Below are positions 10,099 through 21,403 of a stretch of 64,000 nt of DNA, in pieces; position 1 is the stretch's first letter, and every line of letters starts with the position of its first letter. Origin of the DNA: Rallus limicola (Eukaryota > Chordata > Aves > Gruiformes > Rallidae). A program made the position numbers and the translations under genes. The notes beneath the pieces were generated by a model. It was not told the DNA's origin. It was given only the letters and a program-made list of their open reading frames with translations, and searched no databases. The stretch is taken from positions 22,073,083 through 22,137,082 of the forward strand of contig JAKCOZ010000008.1 of assembly GCA_022605955.1 (NCBI GenBank), given 5' to 3'.

Positions 10099-10183
10099 TT
10101 CTGGAATAATTCTAGAACACAGTAACTGTTCTGGAATTAAATATTGACATAAACTAATATAGATGAAGGAACTTATTCCAGAA
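10099..10183. promoter_or_regulatory. Cluster of four TTCnnGAA boxes (heat-shock-element-like)
   Basis: TTCnnGAA occurs at 10099, 10110, 10129 and 10176, four times in 85 bp. TTCnnGAA is the tail-to-tail half of a heat shock element. The first two boxes are separated by three bases rather than the ideal two, so they do not form a perfect nTTCnnGAAnnTTCn array. Two boxes share the longer word TTCTGGAATTAA/TTCTGGAATAAT, and the last is its inverse, so an old local duplication could also explain the pattern. Confidence 0.35.
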
Positions 10184-12531
10184 TTAATGACCCCATATAT
10201 ACAGCTCTGTAGAATCCAAGTTAGATCCCATGAATAAAAACGTTTGCAACCTACATTGCACTGAATATGCTGAGAATAGTTTTGAAAGACAGTTTTGTGA
10301 CTTCTGCTGAAGCCAGACTAACTATGAATAAACATATTCTAAAGAATGTAAAGTGCATCATGTGCTTTGGTGTCAAGAGCCCCATGTATGCTATGCTGTT
10401 GAACTCCCCACCATCCCCTAAGTGCTGGAATACATTTATGCCTTAGGTAAGCTGACCCAACTCCTGTCTGCCTATCTTTCCCTTTAAATTCTCAAGTGTT
10501 TCCAGGAGCTCAGAGAGCCTAGACATTTCTCAAATGTATACTATAATGGACTTTCTGTTGCCCCTTCCACGCCCCCCAAAAATTCAGATCTTGTGAAAGG
10601 GAGGATAATACTGAGGTCTCTTTGACTTCCATTTTCTGATGCAAGAGATAACACAAATACCGGGTAGAACATATGTCCTATCAAAGCATTTTAGTATACT
10701 AGCAGTACATACAGAATTATAATTTAATAACTCAAACAGTTTTTAATCTATGATACATTCCTAATCTCTTCTAGGAAAGACTTTATCCTCAAACTGTATG
10801 TCCCTTGATGTAACAAATGCATTTGCTAAATAGAGGAAACCCCAAATTATTTCCTGTTCTGATTTTCAAAGAGAGAGGGAGAAGCTGGGTGTTTTCTTGC
10901 TGTATTTTCCCTCTCTTTTATCTTTTTTTGGGATTTTCCTTCTGACAGTCACATGGTGTGGGAATATAATATGTTGTTTACTCCTTCAGCCTCTTGTCAT
11001 GCCCCATATACTCTGTTAACCCAGCAAGCAGTCCTTACTTACCATGTTTAAAATATAAGCAACCTGCTGACTCTACTCACACTGTTCTGCAAGAGCTGCT
11101 CTTGGAGCAACCACACGCACAGGATGCTCTGCTTCTCATCTGCAGGGCTGCTATGCAGGCAGCCCGTTGGCTATGCTGAGCCTGTCCTGATGTATCTGGT
11201 GGGGTGCTAACTTCCAAATGTGCTCAGGGCTGTGAAGATGGGCATAGGCAGGAGGGCAGATGCCAGTTCTGCATAGCAATGCTCGTGCAGCCTCCCTGCT
11301 CTCCAGGCAACAGAGGTAATACCTTTAATGAGCTGCACAGACTGGCTTCCAGCATTGACATGTCCTCTGCGGAAACCCCAGTCATCGTGTTTCTGTTGGT
11401 AGTTTGCCTGGTTCTTCTTTTTTTAACTTTCTAGCTTAACTTGGGTCTCTTTCTCCTCTCCTAAGTATGTCGTTATGTACATGGCATTGCCACCCATTGG
11501 CCTGACTCCTAATGTCCTCTCTTATAGTTAGTGTCACATAGACCTAGGGATGAAGGAAGACTGTATTTGAATAGGAAGCAGTATCCAGCAGTCAGTGTCA
11601 CCCTCAGCAGTACACTGAACCATGTACCTACTTTTTATGTAAATACATGGTAGAAACAGGGAGGATTGTGTCCGGAAGTGAGTTTCTGAGGAAACAAAAA
11701 CTAACCTCAATTCTCAGAATATAAATGCAACCCTCATTTTTATGCACTCTTTTGGGATTTGCTACTACAGTAACTTGGCAGCTGCTCAGGAGCAGCAGCT
11801 AACAAAGCCCTGTTGGGATCTCTGGCAGACCATAACCTGCTGACCCTTTTTTTCCTACTTTGTGTTTCTAAGTACTCTTTTCCAGAAGAAGTTGTCAATT
11901 ATGGATTCCCCTTAATCACCCTTAAAGATCTGGACAAGTTAAACATATGCATGTATTTCCAAATAAATCTGGCCTCTAGCCACTGATTGTTCTTCTGTTT
12001 TTTCAGAACTCTTTCTCATTTATCTTTTCTCTTTTTTGATAGCTTTGTGGCTGGAACTGAATATTTTAAGCCAAAATCATAAAGAAAATTACTTAAACTG
12101 ATGCTGTTATAACTCTTCATGTGGCATCCAAAATGACATTGCTCTTTTGCCTTGCCATATCCTGTTCAAACTCCCATCTAGTTGCCAGGGGAGAGGAAGG
12201 TGAGTTTCCCATAATTCTCTTTTCTAGTTCATGCTATTTAGGCTGTTTCTTCCACTGAAAAAAAATTTTGCATTATTTGTACACTATTTATCTACTTGCC
12301 TTATTCTAGATCAAAACTATTACTTTTTGAGTGCCTATTTTCTTTATGCCCCATCTGTAATTCTCTCTTCCTTGCTATTTGAAGCTTTTTGTGATGTACA
12401 ACTGTAAATGTCAGCAGCACAATGAAGTTCGCTTCTTTTTCCTGATAAAAATATATAAAAAACCCAGCCCTCACACCCATATCTATCATACCCCCAACAT
12501 GTCCTCACTGTTTTCAATATATTGTATGTCT

Positions 12532-12586
12532 TTGCAATGCTGTATAGAGGTTCCCAGTATATACTGGGGTTTCCAGCATACTGCAA
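12532..12586. repeat. Imperfect hairpin around a 16-bp perfect palindrome
   Basis: CCCAGTATATACTGGG (12553-12568) is a perfect palindrome. It is flanked by complementary arms, TTGCA+ATGCTG (12532-12542) and CAGCAT+AC+TGCAA (12574-12586), with a two-base bulge. It could form a cruciform or RNA stem-loop of about 55 nt, or be the remains of a small terminal-inverted-repeat element. Confidence 0.5.
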
Positions 12587-13028
12587 AACATGTTGAGAGG
12601 GAGAAGCCTATGTGAGAGCTGGAACAGCAGTTTGGTAGCTGGCAGAAGGAGGCTGCTGGGCTTTAAGCCTGGGAGCTTCCCAGGGAAATCACTTGCTGCT
12701 GGCAGGGTGTCATTAGTAGCAGCAGGAGGACATAAGGAGGCAGGAGACACAACAAAACTGCATATGTGACTGGCAGAAGACTGGTGTCAAATGGTCCCAC
12801 CAAAGCCCACCCCATACAATCATAACCCTCATTTGAGATTCAGCTGCAGGGCTGGTAACATTGGCATTGTTAAGAGTTAATTGTGCTTACGGGAGTTGCC
12901 CTATTTGTTCTGAGAAAGCCATAAAGCAGTCGTGTTACTTCTGCAGACCCTGCAGTTTAAAGGAGGACAGCCTGGGAACTAGAGCCTGCAAATCCTCCTG
13001 CCTCCAGTACCTACAGGGCTTGGCGCTG

Positions 13029-13046
13029 AGCCGGGGGACCCCGGCT
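13029..13046. repeat. G+C-rich inverted repeat
   Basis: AGCCGGGG, a 2-bp spacer, then CCCCGGCT. It is a compact 8-bp perfect stem within a local G+C-rich patch (about 12960-13080). Confidence 0.45.
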
Positions 13047-13599
13047 GGGAGGGGGTGTCCTCACCTGCCATCAGGGGATAGGTACTCCACAGTGAACTCA
13101 CAGCTTTCTTAGCAAAGCCAGTTTGAATTAATTTTTCTAGTCAGATTTTTATGGAATATGATTTGAAATGTTTTTTAAAATCTACTACATTACATCTGCT
13201 GCCTTCTCTTCATCCATTCCTTTTATAAATCTGTCCAAACAGATCACACAAGTTTGCACAGCAAGATTTCTTTTAATAAGACCACAGTGTTTGTTGATTG
13301 TGGCCCTAGAACCTTCCAGATGCTGAGCAATACAGAAATAATACTTAGAAAAGACTGATGCTAAGTACTGCTCTTTTTTTCTTGTGAAAATTGGTGAGAT
13401 GTTTGGATAATAAATGCCTCTTAGTTTCCCACATCTATTGCAATGATAATTTATGCCATTAGAATAAATGCATCACATGCATTCCAGAAACTACCGCAGA
13501 ATGCAGCTAACATGCCTTGACCCCTGCAGTGAACATAAATGGTTTCCCGTATTCACTCACAGTTTCTTAATCGATTGATTTAGAACTTGATTTTTCATT

Positions 13600-13668
13600 C
13601 AGACTGTTTGCAAGGTCACTGAGGCTGTTCTTACCAGCCTGTGTGTTAGCTTGCAGACTGTTTGCAAG
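13600..13668 (+). repeat. Direct repeat of a 15-mer
   Basis: CAGACTGTTTGCAAG occurs at 13600-13614 and again at 13654-13668, 54 bp apart. The sequence between the copies is not repeated. Confidence 0.5.
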
Positions 13669-16600
13669 TGCAACAAGAGCACAGGAATAATGTGGCTTGA
13701 AGAAAACAAATCTGCTGAACACAAATGTTTTGCTTAGGTGAGCTGACAACACCAAGCAGAGAAAGCAGGCCTGGAACAGGGGACACGCTGTATTTTGTGA
13801 CGTTCAGGAGCTCTGCAAGTCATCTTAGGTTATTCTGCCAACTTGACAGGAATGAGAATTTTTCAGAATATGAGATTTTTATTGCAGTTAGTGCATGGAA
13901 TTTTTATTTGCTAATACAGACATTAAGTTGGTTATATTAGTTGGTTAGCTTTTCAGCAAACTAAATTCCTGGGACACTACCTGACTTCCTTGGAAAATTT
14001 GAAACTATTTTAAAGGAGTTTCTGTGAGAAAACACAGTGCAGTGAATTTCACTAACTTTGGCCAGCTTATATAAAGGAAAGGCTTGCAGTTACCCTCAGG
14101 CATGAACTTGATTACATAAAGAGTAAGAAATACAAAATAAATCATATGCTTTAATTCTAAATTACATTATTTGATGTAATAAGAACTTCCATACCAGATC
14201 AAATCTAAATTAGTTGTCTGCCAATAGTAATTCCCAGATGTCTATGAGGAAATTGCCCTATTCTTCAACCTCCTTTCCCCCCTCCACAAGTATAATGGAT
14301 AATTATATAACAACCTGACTATAGGGGAAGTTATTTTCTAACCTCAGGCTGGTGGCTGATTTATGCCCTGAACAGCGAACATTTATATCCATTATGAATT
14401 TTTATCAGGTCAAATCTAATTTCCCACATAAATGTATGAATATGTATGTATAACCTTTTACTGAATCCTGCTAAGCACTTGGCCTCAATGATACCATTTG
14501 CCAGCATGTTTTGCAGGCGTATTACTTTTGCCAATTTTAAATATATTGTCTTTTACTTTCACTATTACAACCAGTGTTTAACTGGGGGGATGTATCAGTG
14601 GTAGCAATAGCGCCCAGTATAGTTTTTCCAAGTTGCTCCCTGCCCCGAACATCTCTGAAGCCCCAGCTGGAGTCCAGGTTCCCATGCTGGAACAGAAGGT
14701 CACAATCTCCGGCCTGCTAACATTTCCTGCTCCATCCCCTCATAGGCCAGGCCTCTCCTTCTACATGACGGGTTGATGAAAGGCAGAGGGATGATGCTTG
14801 CAGTAATTGAAAAGGTTAAAGCATCTCTAGGACTGCTGTCATTCTGCTGCACCATGACTTCCTGAATTTGCAGGTTGCATTATAATTTAATGTCAAGATG
14901 AGGGTTTATTTTGGGGGGAAGAAGTTGCTTTGGACTATGGCAAAGAAATGAATTCTGGTTTGTGTTGAGTAGGGTCAAAGAGGTGCTTTTGTGAAATACT
15001 GGGGAGGGAGGGCTTAATCTTGGGGTGGACTTTTACAGCTACATTTTATCATGGGAGGAGGGTAGATTATCTTTGATTACAGGGAAATTGGTTATACCTG
15101 GTAAGAGAGGGCTGGATTAGGAATGATTCTGAGTAAAAAAAGGATTTCGCTATACATCTGTTTACCAACATAAAAAAGGGTTGGAGTTTTGACTAGAAAC
15201 AAAAGAAGATGGGACAGACTGTAGGGGAAGACAGTGTTTTCCTTGCTCCTCTCCAACCTGGATGCTACTGGTGGTATTTGCATTCACAGAAATTTGAAAG
15301 GCTGAGAATACCCAGGGTTGCCAAAGGGAAGATGCACCCTTGTACATCAGACCTGGAATAAGCACCTGCAATGAAAAGAAGGTCATGAGACCAACTTCAA
15401 CAGTCCATATATGAAAAATCTTGAGTATCTGAGACCTCAAAATGCACTCTTGTTGAGGAAATATTATTAGGCTGAAAAAGTTCATTTACAGAGAATGGGG
15501 ATATATGCAAAGCCAAGAGAGACATTCAGAGTGGTTACAAGTGAGAGCAGAAATCAAGAGGCAATAACTGCACATAGAGAACTTCGGTCATCAGGGTCAG
15601 TGACTGTGGACTTAAAGTTTAAATTCCAGTGTAAATTCTTTAGTTTGGGAGTGCTGAGACATGGTCTCTTGTTGGATCACTTAATTATATAATGAACAGC
15701 TGTGAAGTTTTTATTTGGATTAAAATTTCCCTGGAACTAAAGGTAATTTAGATCTGAGCTTTTGGCTCCAGTCCCTTCCCAGCTTGTACTCAATATAAAT
15801 TACTGCCCTAGAACCATGACATGTTCAATTTATCCTCCATTTTAGATGGCTGAAAAGTGCATGCATAATTCTGCACATACCACACTTTCTGTAATCTACT
15901 GTGACATATAGACCAAATGACTGAAACTGCTGGGTAAGACACTTTATTTTAGTCACGAACCCACACCCAGCCTTAGTTTAAATACCAGGCAAAAATGACA
16001 TTTGAATTATTTGATTTGAATCAATGCCAAATTCAATCTTACGCAAACTCAGAAAGAGAGAGGGGAGAAAAAAGTCTTGGAATAAACCCAGTGATTTATG
16101 CCTGGGAACATAAGGTAATAACAAGCAGCAATCGATTCAGTTGTACTGACAGGAGTGGACCACCAGGAAAAAAATCTGACAACTTTTCACTGGCGCTACT
16201 GTGACTGAGGGATTTGGAACAGGGTGGTATTTTTACACATGGGTAATGACTACAAGGAAAGTAGACTTGGAGACCAGCATTTCCAATCCCACCTTCTATC
16301 AAAAATGTTGGTTAACCTCTGTGTGCCACGCTCCACTCACACTGCTGTGAGGTGGTGCTCTATTGCCTGGTACAATGGAGGATGAGAAGATGAGAAATAT
16401 TCCCATCATGGAGAGAAAAATAGGAAATAGTTACACCACGCCTGTCTGAGAGAAATATACATACATTCATGATCTAACTCCAAGTAACTATTAAATTAAG
16501 ACCTGTATCCAGAAATGATAAGCCTGAGTGTTGAGTGACCTTCTGGTCAGTCTGACTTACCTGTTATTGCCATGAGTTTGGCTTCAGGTGGGCAATGTCA

Positions 16601-19600
16601 CATGAACATCCCCCAGGGAGAAAGCAGGACTGCCCCCAATTTTGTCAGTGTTACACATCCCACAGGGATAATGTTTTCCAGGATTATTCTATACCCTGAA
16701 GCATTACTGTTTTTCTTAGAACTTTCTTGACTCTATAGCAAGCCTTTCGAATAAGGCTATGTTTGCATAACCAAATGCGAGGAGTTCAGCTCAGAAAGGC
16801 AGCCAAGGCAACATTTTAGCTACACCTACTAATGCTAAAATTCAGCTCAACACAAGAAAAGAGACTGGGAGGTAGTAGCTCAGTAACTCTGTTACTGCAG
16901 ATCTCTCTGGTCATTTGTACCCAAAGACTCTGAATGAGCTCTCTCTGAAGGTATGTTTAGAAAGGTCTGACTCTTGAAGCAATTGTGTCCTCAGCCAGAG
17001 ACCTGTCCTCCAATTTGATGCCTCTCAGTGGAATTTTTTTTTCCTCCAAATTGTCATGCCAAACAGTTGTCTGCTTTGTTGTTTTTTTCATTGAAAGGCA
17101 CCTGTTCAATTTTAGATACTGTTCAGCCTGTTCCACTTCAGTGGCCTGCACTACTCCTCCGAGAGCCCTGAGTTCTTCAGGCTGCCAGCTCTTATGTGCT
17201 TTTCCCCAGTAGCCAATTTTGCTCTGGAGCTCTTATGACTGAGCCAACTTCCATTCCTTCATAAAGGGATACCCTCTTGTTATTGCAATTGAGGAGTTCC
17301 ATAAGAGGTTTTTAATGTCTCCAGAGTGTTGTTACGTACGATAAAATCTTGAATTAAGCTTTACCTAACACTTGTTCATGCAATATTCATTTATTGGCAA
17401 ATTGCATTTGTTTCTCCTGTTGACAAATACTTTTAGGTTTATTTCTAATATACTGCAAGTACATGATCAGATTAATATATGACCGAATAAAATGTTATAT
17501 GCTCAGGGTAGCAGAAGCAGCTCAAAGCCTGAATTCACTACACTGCACACTGCCATCTTGTGTTCTGAAGTTCTAGGTGATATAAAAATGCACACCATGC
17601 ACATTGCTTTTCACAAAATAGAAGCTGGTTTTACTACTGGAAGATGCAATACTTGTAAGATGTTTACTGTCACTACAATAAAAAATAGTCCTTAAAATAG
17701 CAAGTCTCCCTGGTAACTCCGAATTCGTCTAAGGATTCATTACATTTAATTAGTGATTTGTGGATAAGCCAGTAAAAAAAAAAAAGAAAAAAGAAAAAAA
17801 AGACTACAGAGAACATTCTGCTATAGCCAAGCTATTCCCTTTTTCCAGGTCCAATATGGGCTCCAAGGAATATTTCTGTTGCAAGGCGGCCCCTGAGCTG
17901 CTGTAGAGTTGCCAGAGGAGTTGTATGTCAACTGCTTCTCTTCTGCAAAAAGATGGTATGATAGAAAAGAGAGAAGACATGTATTCTTAGCTGGAATCTG
18001 TCCCTTTGAAAAAACTTTAGTTCAAACATAACTAGACTGTCCCTGAAGCTGCTCCAGTATGCACCAGAGTGCTGGTCCCTTGATTGAAAGATCACTTAAA
18101 GTGACATTTACTTGCAAAATGAAGAAAACAAATTTAACACCTCTTCCCCATGGTGTTTATACAAAACTGGATTCAAAACACAAAAGCAATGATGCATCTT
18201 GGCAGGTGAAAGAAGTACTGCATGGTCTTCCTCTAAAAATGATCATTCCTTCATACTGTGCTAATCAAAGAAGTCCTTTTGTACATGCATAATTCAATTG
18301 CTTTCACTGTATAACAGTATTTAGCTCTGCCTTTTTAGTATGTTTTTATTAATTCCAGCCTCTGTCTCTAGTTGTTTACTATAGCAAATGTGTAGGAGCA
18401 CTCTTAAAGACAGCTTTGAACAATGGCTCTATAAAACCCAAAGGATTTATTCCATGCAGCTGCTGTTGCCTGAAACAAGCGTAAGCATGAAAAGGAACAG
18501 GGTGCCAAAAATCAAATGCTAAGCTTAGAGACACCTGAGGCAGGGCAGGAAATAGTAAAAGTGTATCAAGGTAACAGATGCCAAGGTAGATGGGTAGAAT
18601 GGCAGAGAATGTTAGCAGGGGAGAGAAGCACACTCAGCTTTTCTTGCTCACAAGTTCCTCTCAGGTTAGTCGCTTTCCATGCCAGAAACATTCCATTCCA
18701 CCTGTTTGGCATTTCTTAGCACCTTTGCACATACTTTTGTATGTGAACTTACAGTATCATTTGTTGCCTCTGAAAGGCAAGCACAGCACCCATTATTGAC
18801 TGGTGTCAGGCAGTCTCCCAAGGTTACTTTTTATGGCTTACACACGTAATATACCACAGCACAGGGTTTAAACAACCTCCCCCTTTGTGCAGTGAGCAGT
18901 TGGAATGATTCGAAAGAGTTTTTGCTTCTGTAATGACGCTTTGATAACACTTTACTGCTTTTTGAACTCACCTTCAAAAGGCAACGTGTGTGTTGCGGTC
19001 TGGTTGCATAACCTCCTGTTTCAGTAAGAGGAGAGAGCACTAAAACTGCTTGCACAATACATTGCAGTCACTGTTTAAGTAATGCAAAAAGCTTATTGAA
19101 AAGGACCTTGTCATTTCAAAATCTGGAATGCTCTGCTAAGATTTTTAATTCTGTTTTATTTACTTTAACTGCCTATATGATTCCTGCTAGTTTTCTTAGT
19201 TTTCTAGCAGAGTCAGACTTTCTTCATTTATATTCTTTGCTGTGTTGCCATCCGAGACATTTTCAGAAAGAAAAAGCTAATTGGGTACATATGAGGAAAA
19301 ATAAACCAGTAACTCAAATTGTACTAGAAATGATATCAAATAAAGCAGGAAACTGTTTTCTGTAATCTCTGTACTACAGTAATCTCTGACGAGGTGTACG
19401 TACACCTCCCTGGTGATTGAATAGTGCTGGCTGTAACAGTTACAGGAAAGTAAGAGAGGGAAAACTACTGCAAACAGAGCAGGTTGGGGACAAGAACTGA
19501 TGCCTACTGTGCCCTCAGTTCCTGGAGGTGTGGGTTGACAAAACCTATGTCTGTGTCAGTCTAAGCCTCTTGAACACCCCATGCTCCAGCTTTTGAGTGT

Positions 19601-19824
19601 CTGCCAATGGTTGCCATACTGTGTCAAACTGCATAATGTCCTAGCAATGGATGAAAGCTTGTTGTTTCCATTTCTAGTTTGTTTTCCATTAGCTAGTTCA
19701 TTTCAGCATTGTGAGGTCTGTACTGTTGCTAGAAGACGCCTGTCCATCGGCCTGCCAATGCTGGTAACCGCTTACTGTCTAAAAGTTAATGAGGGGAGAC
19801 AGAACATTAGGGATAAGTCGAAGC

Positions 19825-20010
19825 ATGTGAGTTGAACCTGTGCCCTTCGGATGAAGAATGGTACATTGCAGTACCATGTCTGAGCCGCAGGGTTAACCCT
19901 GAACGTGAACTTCGGAGAAAATACTAGGTCAAGTTTAGGCTTTCCCCCTCTTCCCTAGGAGCGCCCTCTGACCGCGGGCATTCGGCAGAACTGCAGCCAC
20001 CGGGCGCAGA
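19825..20010. promoter_or_regulatory. Small CpG-rich patch in the intergenic region
   Basis: About ten CpGs occur in under 200 bp within otherwise CpG-poor DNA. The patch contains ATGGTAC-6-GTACCAT (19858-19877), the 14-bp palindrome CAGGGTTAACCCTG (19888-19901) and a CTCF-like core (19961). Retained CpGs suggest germline hypomethylation, as at an enhancer, insulator or minor promoter. No gene is visible next to it. Confidence 0.4.
19961..19974 (-). promoter_or_regulatory. CTCF-like motif
   Basis: The minus strand reads CGGTCAGAGGGCGC. The ten-base core YAGRKGGCRS is matched exactly (CAGAGGGCGC), with two mismatches in the four flanking positions. It has the same orientation as the motif at 6014. 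Confidence 0.4.
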
Positions 20011-21360
20011 TGGGGCCAGCTAAACCTGTGGGAACAGCAACAAGCTTTCAGAGAAAGGTCAGGGAATGGCAGATAGCGTTTCCCTGAACAAAACTGCAAA
20101 GCATTTATTTACATTTTCTCCTGTAGTTAAGCTTAATATTTCTAAACCTTTTTTCCAGGGATACAAAGCCTCCTGTTTCTGTTACCACAGCCTTTCACAT
20201 TCCCGGTGTCAGTATACTGCCACGCATCCCTGGTGCACATGCTATACTTCCCAGATGCCTTGCATGTATTTTACTACTCAAGGAGAGTTGTCTGACTGAA
20301 GAAAAGGGAGATCTAACACAGAGCACAAAATAATCAGGCCTTGAATTTAAAGTTCTCATAGGTTAGGTTTTTGTTTTATGTTTTAACAAAGCTGCCTTTC
20401 CCATAAAGTGTCCATCTGCAGGGCCATAAATGTTAGTGAGAAAGCCTCTGCCTGGGTTTATTTTCTGTTACCAAGAGCAGTTGGCCATCTGCTGGGTAAA
20501 AGGAGAGCTTTGCTTTGTTGCATTTGGAAGTGAAGGTCACCAACAGCACACCCACATCCTTTGCCAATGACATGTTTAGGCTGTGTCTGATCAGAAAATG
20601 TCTTGTTAACCCAGCCTGCTCAGCTTACGAGATCTCCTTCCATCATAACTCAGTATTGTGCAATTGTAAATGGCTTTCACATAGAAAAGCTCTCTATGTG
20701 AGACTCTTCCTGCTCCCAGATGTGGTAGGACTTAGAAAAAGAAGAGGCTCTTGCTTTTTGTCACCAGATTTCAGGGTACAGTTTCAGCCTCTGCATTCCA
20801 ACGCACGAGGCAGGGATGTCTGTGCTGGCTGTGGACTCCAGGACCCACTGCCTGTTCTGTCAAGCCTGCGCTGGGACTACCTGCTGGGATTTGTAGGGCT
20901 GAGGACACCATATGAAAAGCTTGCCACAGAGGCGCTGATTCAAATCAGTTTGTCACAGTTCAGAGCTCCAGAAGTCTGGGAGGTGCTTGTGTGCAGGGGC
21001 TGCCGACTGACTCCGGAGTTTTGCTCCAACGTTTAGTACATTTTAAGAGTCCTGGGGGCAGTGCACAAGGTAAGATGGAGTGAAAAAGGGTTGCCAGGGG
21101 GAAAAAAAATAACTTGAAAGCTCTTCTGTTAAATCCAGTCAAAACATAACTGAATGAAATCTCAAGTGAGATCGACAAGGCATAAGGGATCAAGTCTGCC
21201 TGTTTGAGTCGAGTCAACAATGCCCAGCAATTCACGTAAGAGCTACGGAAGGCAGGAGCACTTGGCAGTTCTAGGATACGTGGTATCTCCAGGAAAAGAA
21301 ATCTGAGACAAATAATTTTTCCTTTTTATTTTTTAATGGTGTTTAGAAACTGGTGAGAAG

Positions 21361-21403
21361 CTACAATAATATATATACTATAGCTACAATAATATATATA
21401 CTA
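21361..21403 (+). repeat. Tandem duplication, 23-bp period
   Basis: The 20-mer beginning CTACAATAAT occurs at 21361 and at 21384, followed by a partial third start (CTACAATATT at 21401). Confidence 0.75.

Larger units (their letters stand above)
9067..19824. other. Intergenic, no gene recognised
   Basis: Long A/T-rich stretch with scattered short open frames and none that I recognise. Noted inside it are GAGTTA-type short repeats (about 9139-9204), a TTCnnGAA cluster (10099-10183), a hairpin (12532-12586), a G+C-rich inverted repeat (13029-13046), a repeated 15-mer (13600-13668) and an A-rich tract (about 17772-17802). Confidence 0.55.

Noticed and set aside
17772..17802. A-rich tract as a possible processed-pseudogene or SINE tail
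   Set aside because: The 200 bp before it show no gene-like or SINE-like sequence and there are no visible target-site duplications.
20515..21036. 173-codon open frame on the plus strand
   Set aside because: It starts at a non-ATG codon (TTG), has no recognisable domain, no splice or promoter context and no repeat match that I can name. Most likely chance.
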